Notes under the pieces: generated by a model
Told to the model about the DNA's origin: nothing
Database searches by the model: none
The model's input: the letters and a program-made list of their open reading frames with translations, nothing else
Source of the DNA: Petasospora fabianii
Taxonomy: Eukaryota; Ascomycota; Saccharomycetes; Phaffomycetales; Wickerhamomycetaceae
Length of the DNA: 64,000 bases
Reading direction: 5' to 3'
Assembly (NCBI GenBank): GCA_022641835.1
Contig: CP048715.1
Span: 1,302,001 to 1,366,000, forward strand
Shown: positions 56,883-64,000 of the stretch, in pieces
Layout: the number at the start of each line of letters is the position of its first letter
Position numbering within the stretch: the first letter of the stretch is position 1
Made by a program: the position numbers and the translations under genes

Positions 56883-56915
<33 letters not shown>

Positions 56916-57277
56916 CATAGCTAACCAATAGGAAGTCCCCGGCCATCGCTCAACCGGATGACAAAAAGCGCGCGGTATCCATCTGGTCAGAGCAACACTT
57001 TCCAGACTTTCCAGACTTTCCAGACTCTTTAAAGACAAGCGGAAAAAAAGAAAAAGCAAAAGTCCGTTCCCAGGCGTGGGGGGCAGAGGGGCAGAAAGTT
57101 CCGTGGGGATACGGAAGAGACTGGCCTGGACTTTTATAGCTGACATTGTTATCTGCACTAGTTTATCTGTATAAAGGCAATCTTTATTCCTCAGTTGCTT
57201 AGACTTTATACTTCTAATATACAATTGTTTGTTCTCTATACATTACTCTATACATTACTACACTACAGTAACACACC
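56525..57277. other. Intergenic, TA-rich microsatellite
   Basis: 753 bp. A TA-rich block at about 56745-56915 ends in a pure (TA)n tract (about 56886-56914). TTTCCAGAC is repeated three times at about 56999-57026. No gene is seen. Confidence 0.6.
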
Positions 57278-57979
57278 ATGACTACTGAACAGCTGCCGAC
57301 ATATGAGCAATCTGTTACATTGTGTTTCCCTCCACCAGATTACTCTACTGTCGCTGCAGTCTCTACACAATCACCTTTCCACCATCTTTACACAAGTCCA
57401 AGTCTAAACGTTCATCCAGTGATAATAAATTCAAATGATGATTTAACCAATGTATCATTCAATTCATATCATTCCATGACAGAAGCAGAGATTAACAATC
57501 TTTACACCGCTGTCGTGATTGCCCTTGATGATAAGATTAAGCAAATTGAACTTAATACTTCATTTATCGAAAAGAGATTACGTACAAGGACTCCAAATCA
57601 TTATGTTAGACGTATGAGAGATACCACAATATCTGATTTCAAAAGAATTGAATCTAAGATTCAGAGAGACATAAAAAGCTTAGACTCTATCTTCAATGAG
57701 CTTATCTTCCAAAATTCATGTTTTATAGAGGCAGATGCCTCAGTTGCTATTATTCAAGTTAAACTTGATCAATCAACAACAAAACAAGAAAAGTCCAAAT
57801 ACATTAATCAGTTAATGGATGCTATGAAGATTAGAGGTGAAGTTGTTTGCAATATTGAAAAAATTCAAACCCATCTTGGTATAATTACATCAGATGATGA
57901 TGTAAGTTATGTCTTGAAAGAGAGGGCAAAAGTTTATAACGATGCAAAGGAACTAGTTAGAAGACAGAGTCGTGTTTAA
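57278..57979 (+). CDS. Uncharacterised coiled-coil protein with PY motifs
   Basis: 233 residues. The N-terminus has LPTYEQS (6-12) and PPPDYS (18-23), an LPxY variant and a PPxY motif, both typical ligands of Nedd4/Rsp5 WW domains. Residues about 68-232 are helical and charged (TEAEINNLYTAVVIALDDKI; IESKIQRDIKSLDSIF; TTKQEKSKYINQLMDAMKIR). No membrane segment. I do not recognise the family; a membrane-traffic adaptor or Rsp5 substrate is a guess from the motifs. Convergent with LST7. Confidence 0.75.
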   Translation: MTTEQLPTYEQSVTLCFPPPDYSTVAAVSTQSPFHHLYTSPSLNVHPVIINSNDDLTNVSFNSYHSMTEAEINNLYTAVVIALDDKIKQIELNTSFIEKRLRTRTPNHYVRRMRDTTISDFKRIESKIQRDIKSLDSIFNELIFQNSCFIEADASVAIIQVKLDQSTTKQEKSKYINQLMDAMKIRGEVVCNIEKIQTHLGIITSDDDVSYVLKERAKVYNDAKELVRRQSRV

Positions 57980-58326
57980 AGAGGGTGCTTAATAGATATA
58001 GAATGTTGTATACTGTCGTAGTTATCTACTTAATACCATACACATGCATAGATCATGTCCATGCACACTGATAAGGATGTCTACAGTTTTATCGCCGGGG
58101 AATTATCAAAAATCAATTGACTCTTCTACATGCATCTGTACAATCAAAAGAACATCATATCATTAACTTCTTTGCAAACTCTGTCCAGCGGAGTGTCATT
58201 AATTCAAAGGTGTATGTATAGGGGTTGCTTGTCACGTGATAAGAGCTGTTTCTTATCACGTGACTTCCAGTAGTTCTTATCACGTGACCTCGAGCAGTTC
58301 TTATCACGTGACATAAGACAGCCTTA
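57980..58326. other. Convergent intergenic region with E-box array
   Basis: 347 bp between two stop codons. The only notable content is the CACGTG array at 58231-58334. Confidence 0.7.
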
Positions 58327-58334
58327 TCACGTAA
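58231..58334. repeat. 24-bp-period array of CACGTG boxes
   Basis: Four exact CACGTG boxes at 58233, 58257, 58281 and 58305 and a degenerate CACGTA at 58328, spaced 24, 24, 24 and 23 bp. The last four share TTATCACGTGAC in the same orientation; the first is inverted. TCACGTGA is a Cbf1/Pho4/Tye7-type site. The last copy overlaps the LST7 stop codon. Confidence 0.85.
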
Positions 58335-59004
58335 CCGACATCTTTTGTAACAGCTTAACATTCCAAAGATGGATCTTAACAAAGATTTGATTATCTCCAA
58401 GTAATTCTGTAAGTGACTTAGCCTGCAATTGTTTTCCTCTAAGGAAAATTTCATTATTCGTAGCACTTTGTAGTTCAAATTCCCTGCGTCGTTCAATCAT
58501 CAAGTTACATATAGTCTTGACGTGTTCAATTATTGTATCCCAATGTGTCAAGATTTCACCTTCTTTCTCAGAATTAACAATAAATGAATATCTTCTCTCA
58601 GATCCACGAGCTTCAAGATCTTTAATCTTAAAACTTAATGTTAATGAATGTCCCCGTGTGTCATCTCCAAAATACATAGGGCGAAGATCATACACTGTAG
58701 TCTCCTCAGATAAACATTTCCTCACGACGGAATTAAGTTGACGAAACTTAAGTGCACTATATTGAGTAGTGGCAAACACTTGACCATTCTCACAATTTGT
58801 CTTTATAGTGGTTAAAGGTGTAGACGTTTGACGAGTTGGATCTCGAGATTTCGGGATTACAAGGAGACATGCTTCACAATATGATTCCTTAGAGAAGTCT
58901 GAGAGAGTGAATTGCTCGGGGAATTGTGTGGCATTCTGTGTACACAGAATGGACCGTGGCCCATGTCTATCACAAAAATGTGCTAATGTAATTGTCGGTG
59001 CCAT
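58327..59004 (-). CDS. LST7: Folliculin homologue Lst7
   Basis: 225 residues. The N-terminal signature LAHFCDRHGPRSILCTQ and the paired Cys of SYCEACLLVIPKS, then SALKFRQLNSVVRKCLSEE and RGHSLTLSFKIKDLEARGSE RRYSFIV (longin domain) match folliculin. Budding-yeast Lst7 keeps only the longin half (242 residues in S. cerevisiae), as here. With Lst4 it is a GTPase-activating complex for the Rag GTPase Gtr2, signalling to TORC1 at the vacuole. Complete for a yeast Lst7. Confidence 0.9.
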   Translation of the reverse strand: MAPTITLAHFCDRHGPRSILCTQNATQFPEQFTLSDFSKESYCEACLLVIPKSRDPTRQTSTPLTTIKTNCENGQVFATTQYSALKFRQLNSVVRKCLSEETTVYDLRPMYFGDDTRGHSLTLSFKIKDLEARGSERRYSFIVNSEKEGEILTHWDTIIEHVKTICNLMIERRREFELQSATNNEIFLRGKQLQAKSLTELLGDNQIFVKIHLWNVKLLQKMSVT

Positions 59005-59434
59005 TATCTTCTATATATCTTCCACTATATATAGATAGATAAAGATATATACTCTCTATATAAAGTGTACAAAAAAGCGCGAACGGAAAAAGGGGAAAAA
59101 AAGGAAAAAAAAAAAAAACCACCACCACAACAGCCGCTACAAAAGAAAGAGCCGTCTCCGCTCACCACAGCAAAGAAAGTACACCTTCGCTACCGCCACA
59201 GTATACACAAAGGCAAACAACTTCATCATATCATAAACTGAGTGGCATATCATTTCATACACACCACTGCTGTTCTAATCGCCGTGGTGAAACTTGTTTT
59301 ATTCATTTGCCGCCGCCCCACACACAACAAATAACCGCTCACCGACACGTTCAGCCCAACCACACTCACGGGGAAGGGGCGAGATAACGATAGCGATAGC
59401 CGCAGCATTATCATCATCATCTTATACTTAGACT
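59005..59434. other. Divergent promoter of LST7 and the FHA-RING gene
   Basis: 430 bp. An A-rich run (59095-59119) and a GCGCGAACGGAAA stretch (about 59077-59089, E2F/MCB-like). No gene is seen. Confidence 0.5.
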
Positions 59435-60889
59435 ATGCCACCGCTTAACAGTACTACTCAGAGGCCATCTGTGTCTCATTCAGGATCCTATAATAATGGA
59501 GGATCGAGCAGTATGAACAGTTCACATGACCTTCCTTTGAACTTATCTACACCAGGTACACCTTTGCCTCCACGGATTGAACCTAGAAGACGTGGTTCTT
59601 CATTTGGATTTGGTACAAACTTCTTTTCATCTTTAACAAACTCTTTGAGAACTTCAGCATCATCATCTAACCTCAATAATGGTGGTAGTCCATCTAATCG
59701 TTCCAGAGCTGGTTCATCAGCATCAAGACTTAACATGGTTCATAACGTCAATAACTCAGCTCCTGCTATCAATAGAGCAACATCAAGTGCAGCTGCTATC
59801 CCCATTGCACATCCATCACCTTCACCAGTACCGGAATCATCCAATCTTGACCAATTACCACCACCTTCATCTTCAACGGATCTCTATGCGGCAACACCAA
59901 CCACTGATGAACTATTCCAAGGTCAAACGAGATCCAATTCGCTGATGAATACACAACGTCAGAAACCAGATATAGATGGTACATACTCGATCCGTCTTAC
60001 GCCCTTTATCGACCATTCAGCAAGTCAACAAGGATTATACTTCTCTCCCTTGTTAAGAAAGATCAAACCAAATTCTCGTATCTCCATTGGACGTTACACT
60101 GATAAAGTTCGTGATGCTGCCCAGGCACCACCGGGATCTGATGCTCCTGTTGTCTTTAAGTCCAAAGTTGTATCACGTACCCATGCTGAATTTTATGTTG
60201 ATAACGATGGTAATTGGTTCATTAAGGACCTCAAATCTTCATCGGGGACATTCCTCAATCATGTTCGTCTCTCTCCAGCAGGTGTCGAATCAAGTAATAC
60301 ACCTTTGCAAAATGGTGACGTTTTACAACTCGGAATGGATTTCCGTGGTGGAATTGAAGATATCTTCCGTTGTGTTAAGATGCGTGTTGAAACAAATAAG
60401 TCATGGCAAAGGAAGGCAAATCAATTTAACAAGGAAGCTCATGAAAAACTCAAGAGTCTTGCCTTACTAAATGATAACGAACTATCTGAATGTGCCATTT
60501 GTCTATTGAAAGTTAAACCGTGTCAAGCAGTATTCATCTCTCCATGTTCTCATTGTTGGCATTACAAGTGTATTCGTCCTATTGTCGTGAAGAGTTATCC
60601 ACAGTTCTTATGTCCAAACTGTCGTGAAACTTGTGACTTGGAGGCTGACCTTGATGAAGATGATAGCATGGATGAGATGGAGGAAGAGGAAGAAGATGAA
60701 CAAGATGAACACATAGGTATCCAAGAAGAAATGGATGAGGATGAAGTCGAAGATGAGGATGTTGTCTTAAGACAGGGAAGTAATGATGAAATTTTACATA
60801 GGGGTACAACGATACATAAGAACTCCTCTCACAGCACAACAGATGATGAACAAATAATGATGGACGCACTCGATGATGAGTCAACTTGA
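59435..60889 (+). CDS. DMA2: FHA-RING ubiquitin ligase, Dma1/Dma2 type
   Basis: 484 residues. A long Ser/Pro-rich N-terminus precedes an FHA domain at about 195-300 (ISIGRYTDKV, KVVSRTHAEFYVDNDGNWFI, KDLKSSSGTFLNHVRLS) and a RING domain at about 352-397 (CAICLLKVKPCQAVFISPCS, HCWHYKCI, CPNCRE). The C-terminus is very acidic. Dma1 and Dma2 (CHFR/RNF8-like) act in septin ring control, spindle position checkpoint and cell-cycle progression. Whether this is the single pre-duplication orthologue cannot be told here; the symbol is for the pair. Confidence 0.9.
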   Translation: MPPLNSTTQRPSVSHSGSYNNGGSSSMNSSHDLPLNLSTPGTPLPPRIEPRRRGSSFGFGTNFFSSLTNSLRTSASSSNLNNGGSPSNRSRAGSSASRLNMVHNVNNSAPAINRATSSAAAIPIAHPSPSPVPESSNLDQLPPPSSSTDLYAATPTTDELFQGQTRSNSLMNTQRQKPDIDGTYSIRLTPFIDHSASQQGLYFSPLLRKIKPNSRISIGRYTDKVRDAAQAPPGSDAPVVFKSKVVSRTHAEFYVDNDGNWFIKDLKSSSGTFLNHVRLSPAGVESSNTPLQNGDVLQLGMDFRGGIEDIFRCVKMRVETNKSWQRKANQFNKEAHEKLKSLALLNDNELSECAICLLKVKPCQAVFISPCSHCWHYKCIRPIVVKSYPQFLCPNCRETCDLEADLDEDDSMDEMEEEEEDEQDEHIGIQEEMDEDEVEDEDVVLRQGSNDEILHRGTTIHKNSSHSTTDDEQIMMDALDDEST

Positions 60890-61018
60890 TCACTTTCGTT
60901 ATATTTATCCAGAACTGGTTTTCTTATATTTAACGAATAAGCATATGAATGATTTCTACATGTAGCTATAATCATATAAAGTTACATAGTATTAAACCAA
61001 TTTCACTGATGATGGCCC

Positions 61019-62710
61019 TCACTTTTCAACCAATCTCAACAAAACGTCTTGCAACTGTTCTCTTCCCTTTGGAGTTTTCCAGACTTCATGACCACCATCA
61101 GCAATCTTCCATTCATAAGTGACACTACTAATCTTTGTCAATTGTCTCTGCCAATTCCCCCAGTTCAAACTTTTCTTAATCATTCCATCTGAACTCACAA
61201 CTGAGATTGGAATATCAGTCAATTGTGGCTTTGCATTGATAGCTTCATTATAAGACAAGATACCGGCTCCAACTTGTTCTTGCAACCTGGCACGCAAGTA
61301 TCGACCTTGATGTCTCATATCTCTTCCATAGATACGATCTCTTGATCCATGATGCTTAAAGATCCATGATCCTTGAAGTGCCAATCCTAATGGTGAAAAG
61401 ATACCACGGATCCATAGTGAGAATCCAGCTGATGGTCCCATATGACTAATCTCAACTGGTAATGGTTCATCCTTCTTAGCCCTAGATACTGGATTACGTA
61501 GAAGGAGGTCTTCATGCCATGAATCAACAAGGAGAAGTGATTCTACTCGTGCTTGATTACGTGAGGCAAAAACCATCGAGTATAACCCACCAATATCATG
61601 ACCGGCAACAAGGAAAGGTCCATCAACTTTCAATTTGTGAAGTGCCTCTGTGAGAAGATCTGATACGATTGAGAGTGAGATTGGAGAAGGTGATGAATCA
61701 GAGAATCCATAACCTGGGCGATCATAGATACAATATCTCTCAATTTGGTTTAAGTGATGAAGTTCTTCAACCCATTCACTAAACTCCTCGGATGATCCGT
61801 GACCACCTTGGAGAAGAATAATTGGCTGATCCGAGGCAGTCGAGTTGTGAACATCACCATAACAGGCAACGTGTAAAGTGAATGAATCATCTTCAACCCA
61901 AACTTGTTCACCCCATGGTTTGACACGAATCACATCAAATGTGTGAAGCAAAACGTTAAGAGTAACAAGTGCAGTGAATGCGATGAGGATAGACTTCATT
62001 GTATTTCTTAATAATACGACAAACCATTCAGTTAAAGTTCTTCTTGTCTCAATTCGACCTGTGAGACGAATCTCTTCATGTTCCTTACCCTGCTCAACAA
62101 AGTATTCACTAACACTTGTGAATAGGATTGTCAAGAGACACCATAGTGCAGAACCTAATCCAACACCTGTCATTGAAGATCTGTCAAATGCCACTAGCAA
62201 AATTAAGATGAATGCAACGAGACCGGCATTAATGTAACCCAACTGTCTCTCAAGTGCCGAAGGCACTTGGAACAGGATAAGTGATGATGCTGTTGAGAAC
62301 AATGAGATGAGAACAAAGTTAATCTCAAGGAAAGATCTACCTCTGTTGTTAAACCCTGGGATTGAGACAAAGTCAGAAATTAAGAGTAAGACAAGTAAGA
62401 TAGTCGATAAGAATGAAAGGACATTGAGGGCAAAACGAGATAGACGAACATAGGTCACGTTGAGTGCTGATACACCAGGATCATCCGGTGAAAGAAGTGG
62501 TTGTCTCTCTGGATCTCCAATATGTCTTCCTGAGTTGAGCACGGCAGGCCTTTGTGAAGATTGTGGCTGTGGAGATTGAATATCCTCTGTCTGAGAGGAA
62601 GTTTTTGTTTGCTGAGACTCTGGAATTGGGGGGACCTCGTGAAGTGGGTCGTCCATGGTAGTTGACCGCACGGGATCTGTTGCAGAGATGACCGAGTCCG
62701 TCAATGGCAT
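61019..62710 (-). CDS. Membrane-bound alpha/beta hydrolase (DUF2417 plus hydrolase domain)
   Basis: 563 residues from the ATG at 62710. A Pro/Ser/Gln-rich tail (1-90) is followed by about five membrane segments (SRFALNVLSFLSTILLVLLL; FLEINFVLISLFSTASSLIL; LVAFILILLVAF; LGSALWCLLTILFTS; MKSILIAFTALVTLNVLL). Then comes an alpha/beta hydrolase domain (about 275-560) with oxyanion strand ILLQGGHGSSEEF, YDRPGYGFSD and the nucleophile elbow GHDIGG, where Asp stands in place of the usual Ser. A late GGHEVW carries the catalytic His. Fungal DUF2417 proteins have this plan; substrate unknown. Confidence 0.85.
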   Translation of the reverse strand: MPLTDSVISATDPVRSTTMDDPLHEVPPIPESQQTKTSSQTEDIQSPQPQSSQRPAVLNSGRHIGDPERQPLLSPDDPGVSALNVTYVRLSRFALNVLSFLSTILLVLLLISDFVSIPGFNNRGRSFLEINFVLISLFSTASSLILFQVPSALERQLGYINAGLVAFILILLVAFDRSSMTGVGLGSALWCLLTILFTSVSEYFVEQGKEHEEIRLTGRIETRRTLTEWFVVLLRNTMKSILIAFTALVTLNVLLHTFDVIRVKPWGEQVWVEDDSFTLHVACYGDVHNSTASDQPIILLQGGHGSSEEFSEWVEELHHLNQIERYCIYDRPGYGFSDSSPSPISLSIVSDLLTEALHKLKVDGPFLVAGHDIGGLYSMVFASRNQARVESLLLVDSWHEDLLLRNPVSRAKKDEPLPVEISHMGPSAGFSLWIRGIFSPLGLALQGSWIFKHHGSRDRIYGRDMRHQGRYLRARLQEQVGAGILSYNEAINAKPQLTDIPISVVSSDGMIKKSLNWGNWQRQLTKISSVTYEWKIADGGHEVWKTPKGREQLQDVLLRLVEK

Positions 62711-62964
62711 TATCAACCCCTTAACTCCCTGTTAGTTGTTAAATCCCAATGATACCCCCTGAAACTGTGCCTTTCTAAAAAGAATCAAGATTGCTCCCAC
62801 TGCACTCTCTGGGGCGCTCGGGTGAAAGTGACAGGTGGGGATTATGGTAAGGCCACGTTATCAAACATGTTCGCGAAAAATCTCACGGCGGGTAAAACAA
62901 AAACATAAACATTAACACTATGAACTATTGACATCAATAACTGGGCGCTTAACTACACAACACA
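62711..62964. promoter_or_regulatory. Divergent promoter of the hydrolase and RSC7-like genes
   Basis: 254 bp. TTCGCGAAAA at about 62870-62879 resembles an SCB/E2F-like box. Nothing else is seen. Confidence 0.4.
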
Positions 62965-64000
62965 ATGGACGACGATATATTTGAGTCCTTTATCAGTGAG
63001 GACGTCGCAGCCATTGAAGGGCTTGATTTTGGACAGGGGCCAATGCCTGGAACAGACAATGCAGACGTTGAAGCTGAATCTGCCGCCGAGGTCAAGGATA
63101 CTGACGCTGAGGTCAAGGATGCTGATTCTGACTCCGCGTCAATTCCTGCCATAAAGGATGCTACAGATGAGAAACAGAGGAAGTCACAGAGCGCTTCAGT
63201 GGAACCACAGGAAGCCGCCGAAGAGGAACCCTCAAAGAGTGCCAGTCCAGAGAAGAAGATTGAAGAACCAGATTACACCAAGGTTCCTATCTCAACGCTA
63301 ACGTCACCAGTTGAAGATACATTACCATTGAATACACCAGAGTTACCACAGCCCACGCTGTTTAAGGTTGATAAGGAGGCCAATGCCCTACAACATCGTT
63401 ATGTGCGTTCCTTCCCTAAGAATCTTGATGTGAAACATCCAGAGATTCCTAAATTCACTGACCCGGAAAATAAACTCGCTGCTGATGAAAAGGATTACAA
63501 ATATACCATGTTTTCACCTAAAGGTGAAACCAAGATTACTGCTAACGGTCACTTACTTGGTGGACGTAAGTTCCTCTTCCCAACTTTCACTTTGCCTGGT
63601 GAAGGTAAGAAACTCTACGCTTTGGCGAATGATGCAGCCAGAGCATTGGGACTGAGAGACTCATTCCTTCTCCTTAGTAGATCTAAGCACTTGACCAAGA
63701 TTATCGCTGCTGATAAGGATAGAAAATTCTTAGTTGACAGTTCATTGACGATTTCTAGAACTAAATCCAGAGCTGTGAATCTTGTTAGTTGCAGAGGTAT
63801 CTTTATGTGCTTTGGTGCTCGTTCAATTGTCTGTGGAAAGAGAGTCATTGATGATTATTGGGAAGAAGCTGCAATTGCACAAGGGTTCACAGAGAAGAGC
63901 CATGTTTTCCCAGTTGACAAAAACTATTTGAACCCAACTAGACACAGGAAAGCACCAGATACTTCAGCATCAACCAAACCAGTCGTTTCTAAGAATTTAT
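62965..64000 (+). CDS. NPL6: RSC/SWI-SNF subunit of the Rsc7/Swp82 family (partial, 3' end off the window)
   Basis: At least 345 residues from the ATG at 62965, open to the window edge. The N-terminus is acidic (MDDDIFESFISEDV) and Glu/Ala/Ser-rich. The conserved Rsc7/Swp82 domain starts at about 185: NGHLLGGRKFLFPTFTLPGE, LANDAARALGLRDSFLLLSR, LVSCRGIFMCFGARSIVCGK and RVIDDYWEEAAIAQGFTEKS. Rsc7 (Npl6) belongs to the RSC remodeller and Swp82 to SWI/SNF; I favour Rsc7 by general likeness, but Swp82 remains possible. Confidence 0.8.
   Translation, partial: MDDDIFESFISEDVAAIEGLDFGQGPMPGTDNADVEAESAAEVKDTDAEVKDADSDSASIPAIKDATDEKQRKSQSASVEPQEAAEEEPSKSASPEKKIEEPDYTKVPISTLTSPVEDTLPLNTPELPQPTLFKVDKEANALQHRYVRSFPKNLDVKHPEIPKFTDPENKLAADEKDYKYTMFSPKGETKITANGHLLGGRKFLFPTFTLPGEGKKLYALANDAARALGLRDSFLLLSRSKHLTKIIAADKDRKFLVDSSLTISRTKSRAVNLVSCRGIFMCFGARSIVCGKRVIDDYWEEAAIAQGFTEKSHVFPVDKNYLNPTRHRKAPDTSASTKPVVSKNL

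Noticed and set aside
1-64000. CRISPR arrays, operons, riboswitches, rRNA genes.
   Set aside because: None seen. The regular repeats present (58231-58334 and the hairpin units) do not have the repeat-spacer form, and the genome is eukaryotic.

Overview
The window is nuclear DNA of a budding yeast (Saccharomycotina). The genes are compact, mostly intronless orthologues of Saccharomyces cerevisiae genes. The few introns are tiny (52-69 nt) with CTAAC branch points. A U2 snRNA gene has a 5' end nearly identical to that of baker's yeast. A CTG codon in the D-lactate dehydrogenase gene (31941) sits at a normally conserved leucine, and a tRNA-Leu(CAA) is present, so nothing suggests a CTG-Ser lineage. 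I cannot name the species.

Layout. 1-6.5 kb: partial GH3 beta-glucosidase, ACM1, an arrestin-like adaptor, DPB4, an R-SNARE (NYV1-like) and BXI1. 7-20.5 kb: a short-chain dehydrogenase, an unknown Ser-rich protein, HRT3, a DUF2841 protein, CDC20, U2 snRNA, SNF4, an OPT transporter and SWC5. 20.5-26.3 kb: a gene-free stretch of almost 6 kb. 26.3-36.8 kb: ARG3, TRL1, DLD1, NTR2, RPC34, a Mn superoxide dismutase and an EFM2-like methyltransferase. 36.8-38.8 kb: a second, shorter gene-free stretch. 38.8-64 kb: DCR2, STE11, a two-repeat unknown protein, CUZ1, NST1, VPS38, SIC1, a small membrane protein, tRNA-Leu, RGD2, an Rdx-family protein, a PY-motif coiled-coil protein, LST7, a DMA1/2-type FHA-RING ligase, a membrane alpha/beta hydrolase and a partial RSC7/SWP82 gene.

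Themes. Several genes act in cell-cycle proteolysis and its control: CDC20 (APC/C activator), ACM1 (APC/C-Cdh1 pseudosubstrate), SIC1 (CDK inhibitor), DMA1/2 (mitotic ubiquitin ligase) and HRT3 (F-box). Their promoters carry fitting sites: a composite Mcm1-forkhead site before CDC20, MCB boxes before ACM1 and DPB4, and a Swi5/Ace2-type site before SIC1. Three proteins carry PPxY motifs suited to a Nedd4/Rsp5 ligase (arrestin-like, BXI1 and the 57.3-kb coiled-coil protein).

The most unusual region is about 21.04-24.16 kb. It holds seven copies of a multi-hairpin unit inside a roughly 620-bp direct duplication. The copies differ by paired substitutions that keep the stems, and the non-Watson-Crick pairs are G-T on the + strand. 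A GC-rich block full of inverted repeats follows. I read this as a candidate long structured non-coding RNA of unknown function, transcribed on the + strand. It is inference from sequence; no fold or search was run. A second structured candidate lies at 24787-24913. Other oddities are GTGCGT 5' splice sites in two genes, a 24-bp-period array of CACGTG boxes between two convergent genes, and a recurrent set of short perfect hairpins between genes.
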